Counted from the first letter of the stretch, positions 8,342-18,190 are shown. The stretch is DNA of 64,000 bases from Gaiellasilicea sp963749515 (GCA_963749515.1 CAVVMR010000001.1:62001-126000); one strand, 5' to 3'. Numbers and translations: made by a program. The notes: generated by a model not told the origin, from the letters alone.

Positions 8342-9241
8342 TCAGCGGACTGCGAACCAGAAGGATGCGCCGAAATAGAGCGGGTCGACCCCCACGGGCG
8401 GCGCGAACGCTCGCCTCATCGCCTCGCCGTGTCGGCGCACCATGTAGTGCGTGGCGAAGACGACCTCGTAACGTGGCGAGTCCGCGAGCAGAGCCTGGAG
8501 GATGTACTGCTCGCCGTACAGCCTTCGCCGGTACGCGTCCGGGTAGTCGTACGGCAGGAACACGTCGTGGACGTGGACGAGCGTGCCGGACGGGAGTTGG
8601 GGGATCAGCTCGGCGAAGAGGAACGGGACGTCGCCGCCTGCCCGCACGACGTGGCTCGAATCGACGAAGAGGAACGTGTTTCCGTCGACGATGAGGTCGT
8701 CGGGCGCGAGCTCCTCGACTCGGCGCAGCCGCAGCGAGTCGACGACGTGGCGCACGTCGGTGCGCGGCTGGGGGTCGACGACCGCGAGCTCGCAGTCGAT
8801 TCCGGCCTCGACGATCGCGCGGCGGGCGACGAGCGTGCTGAAGCCCGCTCCGACCTCGAGGATCCGGCTCGGCCGCCGCTCGGCGACGAGCGCGGCGTAG
8901 ACCTCTGCGTCGGGCGTCGGATACTGGCCGTTGTGGAGGACGCCCGACCCGGCCGCGAGCGTGTTGATCCGCGGGTCGCCGCGGAGCGCGGCGAACAGCG
9001 GCTGGAGCTCCGCTCCCCACCGCTCCAGGCGCTCCAGCTGCTCCGGCTCGCGGAGATCGATGCCGGGGCACGCCGTGACGCGCTCCGGCACGAAGGCGTC
9101 GCGGTCGAGGTCGGCCAAGCCAGGAGGCACGACCTCCCCGAGCTCGCGGCGCAGCGCGAGCAGCTCGCCCGCGGACGGATCGAGTCGTCGCAGCACGCGC
9201 TGGGCGACTCCGGTGGCGACGGATCCCCTGACGCCGCTCAT
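8342..9241 (-). CDS. Class I SAM-dependent methyltransferase
   Basis: Cytoplasmic methyltransferase (299 aa from ATG 9241). The SAM site is ILEVGAGFSTLVARRA near residue 128, followed by 'LAVVDPQPR' and 'FLFVDSSHVV', as in the Methyltransf_24 group often found in polysaccharide and cell-surface loci. The start is set by a 4-bp ATGA overlap with the stop of the upstream glycosyltransferase, so the two are translationally coupled. Likely methylates a sugar or a glycan precursor; this is inferred only from the neighbour. Confidence 0.86.
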   Translation of the reverse strand: MSGVRGSVATGVAQRVLRRLDPSAGELLALRRELGEVVPPGLADLDRDAFVPERVTACPGIDLREPEQLERLERWGAELQPLFAALRGDPRINTLAAGSGVLHNGQYPTPDAEVYAALVAERRPSRILEVGAGFSTLVARRAIVEAGIDCELAVVDPQPRTDVRHVVDSLRLRRVEELAPDDLIVDGNTFLFVDSSHVVRAGGDVPFLFAELIPQLPSGTLVHVHDVFLPYDYPDAYRRRLYGEQYILQALLADSPRYEVVFATHYMVRRHGEAMRRAFAPPVGVDPLYFGASFWFAVR

Positions 9242-10308
9242 CCGCGCCCCCGCGCGTATTGCGCCAGGCACCGCTCAGCGACGCGATCCCACGTGAACTC
9301 GGCGCGGACTCGCTCGACCGACGCTTCGGACATACGGCGCCAGAGGGCGTCATCGTGCAGCAGCGTCGCGATGCGATCGGCGAGTGCTGCGTCGTCGCCG
9401 GGCGGGACGAGGAAGCCGGTCTCGCCGTCGACGACCGCCTCGCCGACGCCACCCACGTCCGAGGCGACGACCGGCGTGCCGCACGCCATCGCCTCGAGGA
9501 CGACGAGCGGGAAGAGCTCACCAGGCGCCTGTCCGTAGGGGCTGTCGAGCACGGACGGCAGTACCGCGACGCGCGAGCGGTGGTACGCCTCGACGAGCTC
9601 CGCTTGCGGGGGCGGGTCGCGGAACGTGACCTGCTTTCCCGCGGCGAGCCGCTCGAGCTCCGCGCGGTACTCCCCGTCATAGGACGGCCCGTAGAGCTCG
9701 AGCGGTGTCGCGGCGTCGATCGCGCGGATGAGTACGTCTACGCCCTTGAACCAGAGCAGCCGGCCGACGTACAGCACGCGTGGCTCGCGCTGTGCCGGTC
9801 CCGGCGTGAAGACGTCGGGGTCGACGCCGCCGTAGACGACCGACGAGCGGTTGGCGAACGCGGGGAAGAGTCCCGCGGAGAAGCGACTGACTGCAAGGAA
9901 GCCCGAGAGGTATCGCTCGAGCCCCAGCTCGGCCGCGTAGTGACGCGCACTGCCGCCGTGGTCCGTGCAGTAGACGGGCCGGCGAAGCGCGCCGCCCGTG
10001 AGCAGGCAGAGATTCGTGACGACCGATCTGTAGTGATGCGCGTGGAGCACACGCGAGCGGCCGAGCTCGTAGGGCAGCCACTCCGAGAGCGGATTGATGT
10101 CACCGCCGCGCCAGCGGGTGCGCACCGGGAGAATCCGCACCTCGAGGTCCCCGGCGTGGAATGTGCGCCGCCTCGGGCCGAAGCTGACGAGACGAGTCGG
10201 CACGTGCCGCGCCATCGCCCGGCCCAGCTCGAGCACGTAGCGCTCGCCGCCGCCCCACATGCCGTCCTCGCCGAAGGTGAGCGGCGCCACGTGCGTGACC
10301 TCAGGCAC
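9238..10308 (-). CDS. Glycosyltransferase family 4
   Basis: GT-B sugar transferase of 356 aa. The C-terminal nucleotide-sugar domain carries the E-x7-E motif as ELFPLVVLEAMACGTPVVAS, preceded by 'VLYVGRLLWFKGVD'. The start is taken as GTG 10308 because GGAGG lies 6 nt upstream and the family N-terminus (VPEVTHVAPLTFGEDGMWGG) begins there. Upstream in-frame ATGs at 10425 and 10485 would run into the divergent gene at 10424. It is the first gene of a two-gene operon with the methyltransferase and belongs to the flank of the exopolysaccharide locus. Confidence 0.88.
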   Translation of the reverse strand: MPEVTHVAPLTFGEDGMWGGGERYVLELGRAMARHVPTRLVSFGPRRRTFHAGDLEVRILPVRTRWRGGDINPLSEWLPYELGRSRVLHAHHYRSVVTNLCLLTGGALRRPVYCTDHGGSARHYAAELGLERYLSGFLAVSRFSAGLFPAFANRSSVVYGGVDPDVFTPGPAQREPRVLYVGRLLWFKGVDVLIRAIDAATPLELYGPSYDGEYRAELERLAAGKQVTFRDPPPQAELVEAYHRSRVAVLPSVLDSPYGQAPGELFPLVVLEAMACGTPVVASDVGGVGEAVVDGETGFLVPPGDDAALADRIATLLHDDALWRRMSEASVERVRAEFTWDRVAERCLAQYARGRG

Positions 10309-10423
10309 GGGACGCCTCCGTGCAGACCGGCTCGTGAAGAGGCGCGACACGCGGTGGCGGACAGGCGGCTGTATCCCTCGTTCGAGTTTTTCGGTCGACT
10401 GATCCCGAACCGATGCAAAAGCC

Positions 10424-11599
10424 ATGCCGCTTTCCCGCCTCGGGGTCCTCGGCGCGGTCGTTTCGGCAGCACTTCTCGCCTGCACCGCAGCGCTTGGGAC
10501 CGAGCCGAATCAGGCCCTTGCGGCCAGGACGACGACGCTCCTCGACGACTCGATCCGAAGTCTCGTGCGGGTCGACTCGCCGACTGACCGTCAACGCTTC
10601 GCGGGCGGACTCTGGCGGTCGGCCGACGAGGGCTGCTGGCCCTGCCAGGTCGGGCCGGGGACCGCCGCCGCCGTTCTCTGGCGCTCCAACCGCGAGCCGC
10701 GCCTGCGCGAGCTCGCGCTCTCCACCTTCGACCGCGCGATCCGGGTCCACCGTCGTACCGACGGCGGGTTCGAGGGCGAGTCGGTGGACATCACGACGAT
10801 GTTCTTCGGCCTGGAGCTCGCCACCGCCTACCTCGAGCTCCGCCCGACACTGGGGGCAGCGCGCGAGAGAAGCTGGCGGACGGCGGTTGTCGGAGCGGCC
10901 GACTACCTGCGCGAGAACGGGAACCTTGCGTGGTACACGAACGGCAACATCAACCTCGGCAACACCACGCTCTTCTATCTCGCGTGGAAGGTCTCCGGTC
11001 AGAAGCGCTTCCTCACCGACTACGAGACCTCCTTCGAGTTCATGCTCTCGCCGCCCGCCCGGTGGAACGGCTACGGATTGAAGCTCGATCGGACGCCAAA
11101 GAGGAGCGACGGAGCCGACGGCAAGGGCTATCTCGCCGAATCGGGAGGCTCGACCCCGGGCTTCGACCCCGAGTACACCCAGCTCCAGGCTGACGTCGCC
11201 GCCCGCCTCTACGTCGTCTCGCACGATCCGCGCGCACTCCGACTTCTCAACCTGATCGTCAACAAGCTGCTCGAGCGGGTCGACTCGGGTTGGTTGCTCT
11301 CGACCGCAGGCGGCACCCGGCACCCGGTGGCCGGTCGACGGATCCCCTTCACGACCCCGGCGCTTGCCGTGCTCGTCACGTCCGGATCCCGGCCGAACCT
11401 GGCCCCGCGTCTCGCACGACAGCTCGGGCGCATCGAACGCGAGTTCCGCGGCGCTCTGACCTACAGCCATCGGAACATGTACCGCGGACTCGGCAACCAA
11501 GTCGCAGTCATCCTGCAGTCGGCGCGCGAGAAGTCCGCTGCAGCTGCTGTGTACGGGGCGCCGTATCAACCGATTCCGCCCGCGTCGAGCTCTCGGTAG
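10424..11599 (+). CDS. Secreted protein, possibly an alpha/alpha-barrel glycan-active enzyme
   Basis: A 391-aa protein that I do not firmly recognise. The N-terminus (MPLSRLGVLGAVVSAALLAC) is a signal sequence with a cysteine at residue 20 that could be a lipobox (LLAC), though Leu at -2 is unusual. The mature part has repeated helical, aromatic-rich segments (GGLWRSADEGCWPCQVGPG, DGGFEGESVDITTMFFGLEL, LAWYTNGNINLGNTTLFYLA) resembling (alpha/alpha)6 barrels of polysaccharide lyases and glycosidases, and its place in the exopolysaccharide locus fits. Enzymatic function is inference. Its 3' end overlaps the convergent glycosyltransferase by 34 bp. Confidence 0.75.
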   Translation: MPLSRLGVLGAVVSAALLACTAALGTEPNQALAARTTTLLDDSIRSLVRVDSPTDRQRFAGGLWRSADEGCWPCQVGPGTAAAVLWRSNREPRLRELALSTFDRAIRVHRRTDGGFEGESVDITTMFFGLELATAYLELRPTLGAARERSWRTAVVGAADYLRENGNLAWYTNGNINLGNTTLFYLAWKVSGQKRFLTDYETSFEFMLSPPARWNGYGLKLDRTPKRSDGADGKGYLAESGGSTPGFDPEYTQLQADVAARLYVVSHDPRALRLLNLIVNKLLERVDSGWLLSTAGGTRHPVAGRRIPFTTPALAVLVTSGSRPNLAPRLARQLGRIEREFRGALTYSHRNMYRGLGNQVAVILQSAREKSAAAAVYGAPYQPIPPASSSR

Positions 11600-12750
11600 A
11601 CGTCCAGGTAACGGCGGGCGACACAGTCCCAACCCGCGGTTTGGACGACGTGCTCGCGTCCTCGCCGCCGGATCTCCTCGAGCAGAGCCGGTTGTCGCCA
11701 GACGTCGATCACCGCACCGGCCAGGTCGGCAGAGGACTTGCCGCGCGCGATCAGGGCCGGGTGGAGCGGCCGGAGCACCTCTGGATTGGCGCCGACCGGC
11801 GTCGCGACGACCGGCGTCCCGCAGGCGAGCGCCTCGATCGTCGAGAGTCCGAAACCCTCGAGCTCGCGCGTCGGCATGACCACTACCGAGGCTGCGCGGT
11901 ACCAGCGGACGAGCTCGTCGTCAGGTAGCCGGCCGAGCAGGCGGACCGAGTCCGCGAGGCCGTGCGCCGAAATCTTCCGACCGAGTTCCTCCTCCAGCAA
12001 GCCGCTGCCGGCAACTGCCAGTCGGGCACGCGGAAGTGCCTCCCTCACGGCAGGCATCGCGTCGATCAACGTGTCGACGCCCGTTCGCGGAGTCAGCCGC
12101 CTCGCCGCGAAGAGCAAGGGCTCGGCGTCCGCAGCCCAGGGATCCTGGATCCCCGGTCCGGGAGCGAACCGATCGACATCCAGCCCGCCGGGGATGGTGA
12201 CAGCCCGCTCGCCGGCAACTCGGTCGAGAGCCCCGACCTCGGCGCGGACGAACTCACTGAGGACGACGAGCCCGGCCGCGCGTCGGACGACGGCCCGCTC
12301 GGCGGCTTGCAATCCCGCAACCGCGGGGCGGTGTGCCACGGCGGGAAGAAAGTAGGAGCCGTGGCGTTCGTGAATCAACTCCTTGTACACGGGCGCATGG
12401 AACGTGTGCACGTAGGGTCGCCGCAGCAACGCCAGCGGCAGGGCCTGGAGCGGGAAGTGCGAGTGGAGCACCGCACGGCTGTCGCGGGTCTCGCGGAGCA
12501 CCGCTTGGGCGGCCACGAGCGGGTAGAGGGCGCCGAAGAGCGGATTCGTCTTGGTGGGCACGGGATGACGCACGATCAAGACGCCGTCGTCTCCGCGCTC
12601 GCGCGGCGGATGCGCGTCGTCCAGTCGCTTCGCGAGCACCGTCACATCGGCTCCCGTGCGGACGAGCGCGGCTGCGAGACCGCGCACGTAGCGCTCGAGG
12701 CCTCCGACCTTGTCGGGCGCGACCGCGTTGGTGAGCATCAGAATCTCCAT
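11566..12750 (-). CDS. Glycosyltransferase family 4 (last gene of the exopolysaccharide operon)
   Basis: GT-B glycosyltransferase of 394 aa. N-terminal acceptor domain opens MEILMLTNAVAPDKVGGLER, and the donor domain has 'LLFAARRLTPRTGVDTLI' and the E-x7-E motif as EGFGLSTIEALACGTPVVAT. ATG 12750 is fixed by a TGATG overlap with the stop of the gene before it. Adds a sugar to the lipid-linked repeat unit on the cytoplasmic face; donor and acceptor unknown. Confidence 0.92.
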   Translation of the reverse strand: MEILMLTNAVAPDKVGGLERYVRGLAAALVRTGADVTVLAKRLDDAHPPRERGDDGVLIVRHPVPTKTNPLFGALYPLVAAQAVLRETRDSRAVLHSHFPLQALPLALLRRPYVHTFHAPVYKELIHERHGSYFLPAVAHRPAVAGLQAAERAVVRRAAGLVVLSEFVRAEVGALDRVAGERAVTIPGGLDVDRFAPGPGIQDPWAADAEPLLFAARRLTPRTGVDTLIDAMPAVREALPRARLAVAGSGLLEEELGRKISAHGLADSVRLLGRLPDDELVRWYRAASVVVMPTRELEGFGLSTIEALACGTPVVATPVGANPEVLRPLHPALIARGKSSADLAGAVIDVWRQPALLEEIRRRGREHVVQTAGWDCVARRYLDVYRELDAGGIG

Positions 12751-13868
12751 CAGCTTCCGAACAGCGCCCGCGACCATTCCGGCCAACGCGACTCGTACCG
12801 TTCGGCTTCCGCCCACGCGCGGCGCGCGGCCGCTCGGCCGCGCGGCTCTTCGGCCGCAGCTTCGACCGCCAGGGCGGTTTCCTCGGGAGTGTCCGCGAGA
12901 TAGAGGTGCGGAGGCCCGTTTCGCTCGAGATCGCCCGCCCAGCGCGTGCTGACAATCGGCCGTCCGCGCGCTGCGTAGTCGAACAGCTTCATGGAGCTCG
13001 CCGGATGCTCGAAGCGGCGATACGGGACGAGGAGCACTCGGCCGGCGTCGAGAACGTGCGGGAGCCCACTGCGCCCGACGACGCCGTGCCAGCTCGCGCG
13101 GTCGGGAAAGCTCTCGAGGAGTGCGGTGAGCTCGGGACCGGGCCGGTCTCCGGCGCCGGCGTACTGGCATTGCCCGTACAGCTCTAGCCGCCAGCGAGGA
13201 AGGAGGTCGAGCGCGCGCGAGACGAGCGGAGCGTCGAACCGCTCGGACAGGGTGCCCACGAAGACGAGGCTGGGTTGCGCGGGAGGCTTCGACGGTGGAG
13301 CTGCGAGAAGCTCCTCCGTTGTCCCGTTCGGGATGATGCGGGGAGAGCCCGAGGTGAACAGCTCCGCGATCGCCTCGCTGACCGCGACGACGGCGTCGGC
13401 CTGACGCGCAATCCGGTCATGGAGGCCGAGGAAGAGCGCGCGGCGCTGCGGGATCCTCTCGGCCCAGTTGTCCGCGCAGTCGAACACGCGCCGCGCCGCG
13501 CGAGTCGCGGCGACCGCCGGCCACTGCCATGGGACGGTGGCGACCACGGTGCTGTCCGAGGCACCGAGGCGGGCAAGCTCGCGCCGGAGCAGCACGGTCT
13601 CCAGCCGCACGCCTGCCTGCCCGCGGTGGCCTGGCACGATGGTGCTCCTCCGGCGCACCTCGATGCCTGGGGCCGCCGAGAACGGCTTTCGTCGCCCGAC
13701 CAGGCCGGCGGCCCAGCGCCTGTCTGCTCGCACCGAGCGCACGTCCGCGGCCCGTTCGAGGAAGACCACCTCGTGGCCGTTCGCCGCGGCGAGCCGGGCG
13801 AGGGCGTGCTCCCGCCGGATCGAGGGCTCCCAGGGGCTCTTCGAGCAGATGATCAGGCGGGCGGCCAT
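12750..13868 (-). CDS. Glycosyltransferase, GT-B fold
   Basis: A 372-aa glycosyltransferase starting at ATG 13868 (MAARLIICSKSPWEPSIRRE). It shows 'RVFDCADNWAERIP', 'ADAVVAVSEAIAELF', 'IIPNGTTEELL' and 'PSLVFVGTLSERFDA', a pattern shared with teichuronic/capsular glycosyltransferases. The classical E-x7-E is replaced by 'HPASSMKLFDYAARGRPIVS', so family assignment within GT-B is loose. Overlaps the preceding gene by 16 bp. Confidence 0.87.
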   Translation of the reverse strand: MAARLIICSKSPWEPSIRREHALARLAAANGHEVVFLERAADVRSVRADRRWAAGLVGRRKPFSAAPGIEVRRRSTIVPGHRGQAGVRLETVLLRRELARLGASDSTVVATVPWQWPAVAATRAARRVFDCADNWAERIPQRRALFLGLHDRIARQADAVVAVSEAIAELFTSGSPRIIPNGTTEELLAAPPSKPPAQPSLVFVGTLSERFDAPLVSRALDLLPRWRLELYGQCQYAGAGDRPGPELTALLESFPDRASWHGVVGRSGLPHVLDAGRVLLVPYRRFEHPASSMKLFDYAARGRPIVSTRWAGDLERNGPPHLYLADTPEETALAVEAAAEEPRGRAAARRAWAEAERYESRWPEWSRALFGS

Positions 13869-14923
13869 CGCTCTCCCCGTAAGAGCGCGGCCAGCGCCGC
13901 TGCCTGACCCTCGAGGTCCGCGTAGCGCTCGACGAAGGCGCGACCACGTGCTCCGAGTCGTGCGCGCAGCTCGACGTCCCCGGCAAGTCGTCGGAGCGCG
14001 TCTTCCCACTCTCGCTCGGTTTCGGCGAGCAATCCCGCCCCGGACTCCTCCACGAGGAGCCGGTTGACGCCGACCGGGCTCGCCACCACCGGAACTCCGG
14101 CCGCCAGTGACTGCAGCAGCTTGAACCCGGCCTTCGCCCGCGTGTAAGGCGCGTCCGGGAGCGGCATGATCCCGATCGCGTGGCGTGCGAACACCGAGGC
14201 CTCCTCGGCGAGCGACCACGGGCGGAACGTCGCAGGGCCCTGCCAAGGTGCGCGAGACACGACCTCCAGCCGGAGCACTCCCTCGTTGCGCAGCCGCTCG
14301 ACGACAGGAGCCAGCGGATCGAGGTAGTCGAGGTTGCCGTGGTGCCCGACCCAGCCGACCAGCGCAGGCCTCCCGTTCGCATGCTCGGCGAGCGGATAGC
14401 GGGCAGGATCGGGCACGGTCGGGAGCACGGCGGCTGCACCCAGACCGAACGGCAGCGACGCCGCGAGATTCTCCGTGCTGACGACGATCGCGTCCGCACG
14501 GCGCAACAGCCGGACGGCCTGGTGGCGGCCGTACGCCCAGCGTGCTGCCCGACTCTTGCGCGCCATTCCTGGAGAAACGACGAAGACGGCGTCGTCGAGG
14601 TCGTAGACAACCCTCCCGGGAAAGCGTTCCACAGCGCCCGCGCCGATTCCCGGGCCAAGCGGGTAGACGCCTCGCTGAACCAGCAGCGCGTCGTAGTCAC
14701 GCAACCTCGTGCCCAGTTCCCGCGCCCGTCGTACGTAACGCCTGCCGTGGCCGGCGAAGAAGAAGGCGCGGCCCCACGCGCCCGGTCTTCGCTCGACGCC
14801 GTCGTCGGGTAGGAGCACATCGACGTCGCCCAGCCGCTCGGCAAGCCGCTCGACGTGCTGAAGGGCCCGGTAGCGCGTGGACGCGCTCCATGCGCCGGCC
14901 TCCGCTACGACACCGATGCGCAT
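13853..14923 (-). CDS. Glycosyltransferase, GT-B fold
   Basis: A 356-aa protein beginning MRIGVVAEAGAWSASTRYRA. It has 'VVYDLDDAVFVVSPG', 'ADAIVVSTENLAASLPFG', 'PALVGWVGHHGNLDYLDPLA' and a donor-site segment 'AKAGFKLLQSLAAGVPVVAS', diagnostic of GT4-like enzymes that lack a canonical E-x7-E. It overlaps both neighbours in the operon (19 bp upstream, 16 bp downstream), so translation is coupled. Substrate unknown. Confidence 0.88.
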   Translation of the reverse strand: MRIGVVAEAGAWSASTRYRALQHVERLAERLGDVDVLLPDDGVERRPGAWGRAFFFAGHGRRYVRRARELGTRLRDYDALLVQRGVYPLGPGIGAGAVERFPGRVVYDLDDAVFVVSPGMARKSRAARWAYGRHQAVRLLRRADAIVVSTENLAASLPFGLGAAAVLPTVPDPARYPLAEHANGRPALVGWVGHHGNLDYLDPLAPVVERLRNEGVLRLEVVSRAPWQGPATFRPWSLAEEASVFARHAIGIMPLPDAPYTRAKAGFKLLQSLAAGVPVVASPVGVNRLLVEESGAGLLAETEREWEDALRRLAGDVELRARLGARGRAFVERYADLEGQAAALAALLRGERWPPA

Positions 14924-16032
14924 GTGGCCTCCAAGAGCTCGTCCAGTGCCGCCGCCGACCGGCTCCAGCTCGCCGACGCGCCCCGCCGCGCGGCCGCCTT
15001 CGCCACGCGTTCCCGTAGTGCCGGCTCGCCGAGAGCGTCAAGCCGCGCCGCCACCGCCGCCGGGTCGCGCTCGACGGCGAATCCCGTCTCACCGTCGACG
15101 ATCGTCTCCGGGAGCCCACCCTCCGCGGCGACGATCACCGGCGAGCCGCACGCCTGAGCTTCGAGCGCGACGAGCCCGTACGGCTCGCGCCGGGCCAGGT
15201 AGAGCGTTGCGAACGCGTCGCGGTACGCACGCCTGAGCGCGCCGTCGTCGATCCCGACCCGCAGCTCGAGGTCGACGCCGAGAGCAGCGGCGACGCCGGC
15301 CAGACGGGCAGTCTCGCGGGCGTCCGGGCGCGGCGCGACGACGACGACGGGCCACCGGCACTGGGCGAGAGCCGCGGCGCGCAGGACGAGCTCGTGGCCC
15401 TTGTCGGGAATCAGCGTGCCGACCGAGAGGAGGTGACGTGGCTCCGTGCCGGTGGGAACGAAGCCGTCGGGAACGCCCAGTGGGAGCACCTGTGCCGAGC
15501 GCTGGTACGCGCGGTAGATCTGGTCGGCTGTATAGCGGGAGTTCGTGGCGAGCTTGGTCGCCCGCCGGACCGCTCTTCGGTCGAGCTCGCGCTCGGCGGC
15601 GTAGAGGCGCGCATACAGCCGGCGTGTCGTCGGATTCTTGCTGGCAGCGGCTTCGGGCTCGACGTCGACACGACGCGGCTCGTCGCAGAAGTACACGGAC
15701 GGTGCGAGCTCGTCGAGCAGGATCGGCGGAGCCTGCAGGAAGCGGCAGGGATTCGCATATACGACCTCCGCGCCGACGCGACGCGTCGCTTCGCCGGCTT
15801 TTCTCCACGAGACCCTCAGCGCCCTCAGGTCGAGGTAGCGAAGGGGAGGCCGCAACGGCCGCGCGACGCGCGGCGCGAGCGGCGAATGCGGCACCACGAT
15901 TGGATCCGGCGTCACCGGCTCGGCGGTGGCGAGACAGATCTCGGCGACGTCGGCGCGAAGACGCGCGACCTGCTCAGACAGGCGCCTGTGGGCGCCACCC
16001 GCCTGCAGGTTGTGGACCACGGCGACTCTCAT
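14905..16032 (-). CDS. Glycosyltransferase family 4
   Basis: GT-B glycosyltransferase of 375 aa (MRVAVVHNLQAGGAHRRLSE). The donor domain has 'HLLSVGTLIPDKGHELVLRA' and the E-x7-E motif as EPYGLVALEAQACGSPVIVA. ATG 16032 overlaps the upstream stop as ATGA. The linker 'KLATNSRYTADQIYRAY' before the donor domain is typical for the family. Confidence 0.91.
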   Translation of the reverse strand: MRVAVVHNLQAGGAHRRLSEQVARLRADVAEICLATAEPVTPDPIVVPHSPLAPRVARPLRPPLRYLDLRALRVSWRKAGEATRRVGAEVVYANPCRFLQAPPILLDELAPSVYFCDEPRRVDVEPEAAASKNPTTRRLYARLYAAERELDRRAVRRATKLATNSRYTADQIYRAYQRSAQVLPLGVPDGFVPTGTEPRHLLSVGTLIPDKGHELVLRAAALAQCRWPVVVVAPRPDARETARLAGVAAALGVDLELRVGIDDGALRRAYRDAFATLYLARREPYGLVALEAQACGSPVIVAAEGGLPETIVDGETGFAVERDPAAVAARLDALGEPALRERVAKAAARRGASASWSRSAAALDELLEATCASVS

Positions 16033-17123
16033 CGGGCAGCAAGCTCCAGTGCGGTCTCCAGGCCGTCCACATGGCGTGTCCAGGTGAAGCGAGCTGCGGC
16101 CCGCTCGGCCGCGCTCGCGCCGAGCCGGTCGCGAAGTCCTGTGTCCTCGAGCAGCGACCGCAGGGCGACGGCGAGCTGTCGCTGATCGTCCGGCTCGACC
16201 AGCATCCCGTTCTGCCCGTGTTCGATCGTGGCGAGCGCAGCCGGCACGCGCGTCGCGACGACCGGACGCCCTTCGACGAGCGCGCGCACGAGCACGCCGC
16301 TGGCGGGATTCGAGCGCCGGTACGGGACGACTACGAGGGCGGCCGTGGCGAAGAGGCGCGCGAACTCCTCGCCTGGAACGTGGCCCAGCCACTGCGGCGG
16401 CGCTCCGAGCGACTGCGAGCGCTCCCGCTGCGCCCGCTCGTAGTCGTTCGGTCCGTCGTTCTGGGAGCCCGCGATCACCAGCGGCACCGAAGCATCCGCG
16501 CCGACCTCCGCCCATGCATCGAGCAAGACGTCCAGGCCCTTGCTCGGGCCGAGGTAGCCGGCGAAGAGGACGTGCGTGCCGGCGGAAGGGGCGAGGCCGT
16601 CGGCCCGGGGCTGATCCGCGCCGTGATCGATCTCAACCCAGCGAACGAGCCCGCGTCGTCGCCATTCTCGCCCGGCGTCGGCGGACAAGGTGACGCCCGC
16701 ACCGACTCGTCGTGTCAGCGCTGCGCGGAGGCCGCGGTCGAGCGCGGGAGAGAGCGCGCGGTAGGCGATGATGTTCCGTGCGCGCGTGCCGCCGCGGAGG
16801 AGCCCCGCCCCGGGTGCCAGCGCCAGTCGCGGCGCGTCGTGGGCGACCGCGACCATGTCCCGGCGCAACGCCGTCGCCAGCAGCGCCCACCAGAACACGG
16901 CCGTGTCGAGCAGCCCGAACTCGGTGAGGACAGCGTCCGCCTGGCGCAGAGCCGGCCGCTGCTGCCGGAAAGCCCGGGCCGCCGTGATCGCAGGTGCGCC
17001 GGCGCGACCCAGCCGGACGTCGCGAACGTCCCAGCCTCGTCGCCGAAGCTCGCGGACTGCGCCGTCGGCCACGGCGGCGACGCCTCCTTCGGAGGGCGCG
17101 ACGTAGAGCAGCCTCCGCGTCAT
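16029..17123 (-). CDS. Glycosyltransferase family 4
   Basis: A 364-aa GT-B enzyme starting MTRRLLYVAPSEGGVAAVAD. Donor-site features are 'THVLFAGYLGPSKGLDVLLD', 'ATAALVVVPYRRSNPASGVL' and 'ALVEGRPVVATRV', the arrangement seen in GT4 members with NPASG-type loops. Coupled by ATGA to the preceding gene and by ATGA to the following one. Confidence 0.89.
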   Translation of the reverse strand: MTRRLLYVAPSEGGVAAVADGAVRELRRRGWDVRDVRLGRAGAPAITAARAFRQQRPALRQADAVLTEFGLLDTAVFWWALLATALRRDMVAVAHDAPRLALAPGAGLLRGGTRARNIIAYRALSPALDRGLRAALTRRVGAGVTLSADAGREWRRRGLVRWVEIDHGADQPRADGLAPSAGTHVLFAGYLGPSKGLDVLLDAWAEVGADASVPLVIAGSQNDGPNDYERAQRERSQSLGAPPQWLGHVPGEEFARLFATAALVVVPYRRSNPASGVLVRALVEGRPVVATRVPAALATIEHGQNGMLVEPDDQRQLAVALRSLLEDTGLRDRLGASAAERAAARFTWTRHVDGLETALELAAR

Positions 17124-18190
17124 GCCGGCACCGGCTCGCCGCGGTAGACGGTCAGCGTGTCGGACACCATCCGCTCGAGACTGAACTCCGCGGCGACTCG
17201 AGTGTGGGCGGCGCGACCCATCTCGGCCGTTCGCCCGGGCGCGTCGGCAAGTAGGTCGAGGGCCGATGCGAGCGCATGGGGATCCTCCGACGGCACGAGC
17301 AGCCCGGTCTCGCCGTGCACCACGATCTCCTCGAGCCCGTCGACGCGCGAGGCGACGACGGGGCGCCCAACGGCCATCGCCTCGAGAGCGGCGTAGGGAA
17401 ATGCTTCCCAGCGAGAGGGCAGGCACATGACGTCCGCGCCCAGCACCGCTGCTGCGGGGTCGTCGCTCCACCCCTCCACCATCACCCGGCTCGGTGCGAC
17501 CGAGGCCGCACGGGCTTCGAGCTGCCGACGGCTGCTGCCGGTGCCGAGGATCCGCGCGTTCCACTGACCCGCTGAGCGAGCGCTCGCGTCGATCAGGACG
17601 TCGTGTCCCTTCTGGATCCCGAGCGCGCCCAGCGAGACGACACGCAGTTGCTCGGCGGGTGGGGGCGGACCCGGATCGGCTCCGACGGCGATCCCGTTGG
17701 GCACCACGCGAACGAGGTGCGCGGGAAGGCCGTACCGCGCCCGCAGGAACCGCTGCGATCCGGTGCTCACCGCGATGACGCGGTCGACGAGACGGGCCTC
17801 GATCCGCTTGAACACAGACTTTGCGCGCGCCGCCCCGGGTCGACGCGGGCCGGGCAGGAGCCGTGGATCGGAGGCGTTCGAGCGGGGCAGGTGCTCTGTG
17901 ACTACCGTCGCCCCGCCTCGCGGCCTCCGAGCCGCGAGTAGCGCAGGCGCAACCCGGTCGTAGGTGTCGTGCAGGTGGAGGTGCCAGACGTCCGCGGTCA
18001 GGCGTAGCGACTGGCGGAGTGGCAGCCAGTCGAGCTCCGCTCGAGCGGCGGCGGCTTGGAGGGCGGCGGCGTCGGCACGAAGTGCGATCACGACCTCGTG
18101 GCCGCACGCGCGGAGCTCGAGGCCGAGGTCGCGAACATGCCGCCATGTACCGCCGTGCTCCAACGCCGTCATCGCCAGCACGATCCGCAT
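17120..18190 (-). CDS. Glycosyltransferase family 4
   Basis: A 356-aa GT-B glycosyltransferase (MRIVLAMTALEHGGTWRHVR). It has 'VVSLGALGIQKGHDVLID' and the E-x7-E motif as EAFPYAALEAMAVGRPVVAS. Start ATG 18190 shares its A with the stop of the flippase gene (TGATG). Role is one sugar addition to the exopolysaccharide repeat unit. Confidence 0.91.
   Translation of the reverse strand: MRIVLAMTALEHGGTWRHVRDLGLELRACGHEVVIALRADAAALQAAAARAELDWLPLRQSLRLTADVWHLHLHDTYDRVAPALLAARRPRGGATVVTEHLPRSNASDPRLLPGPRRPGAARAKSVFKRIEARLVDRVIAVSTGSQRFLRARYGLPAHLVRVVPNGIAVGADPGPPPPAEQLRVVSLGALGIQKGHDVLIDASARSAGQWNARILGTGSSRRQLEARAASVAPSRVMVEGWSDDPAAAVLGADVMCLPSRWEAFPYAALEAMAVGRPVVASRVDGLEEIVVHGETGLLVPSEDPHALASALDLLADAPGRTAEMGRAAHTRVAAEFSLERMVSDTLTVYRGEPVPA

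Noticed and set aside
15438..17147. 569-codon plus-strand frame across the glycosyltransferase genes
   Set aside because: Mirror frame of two coupled glycosyltransferase genes, no domain, no ribosome site.
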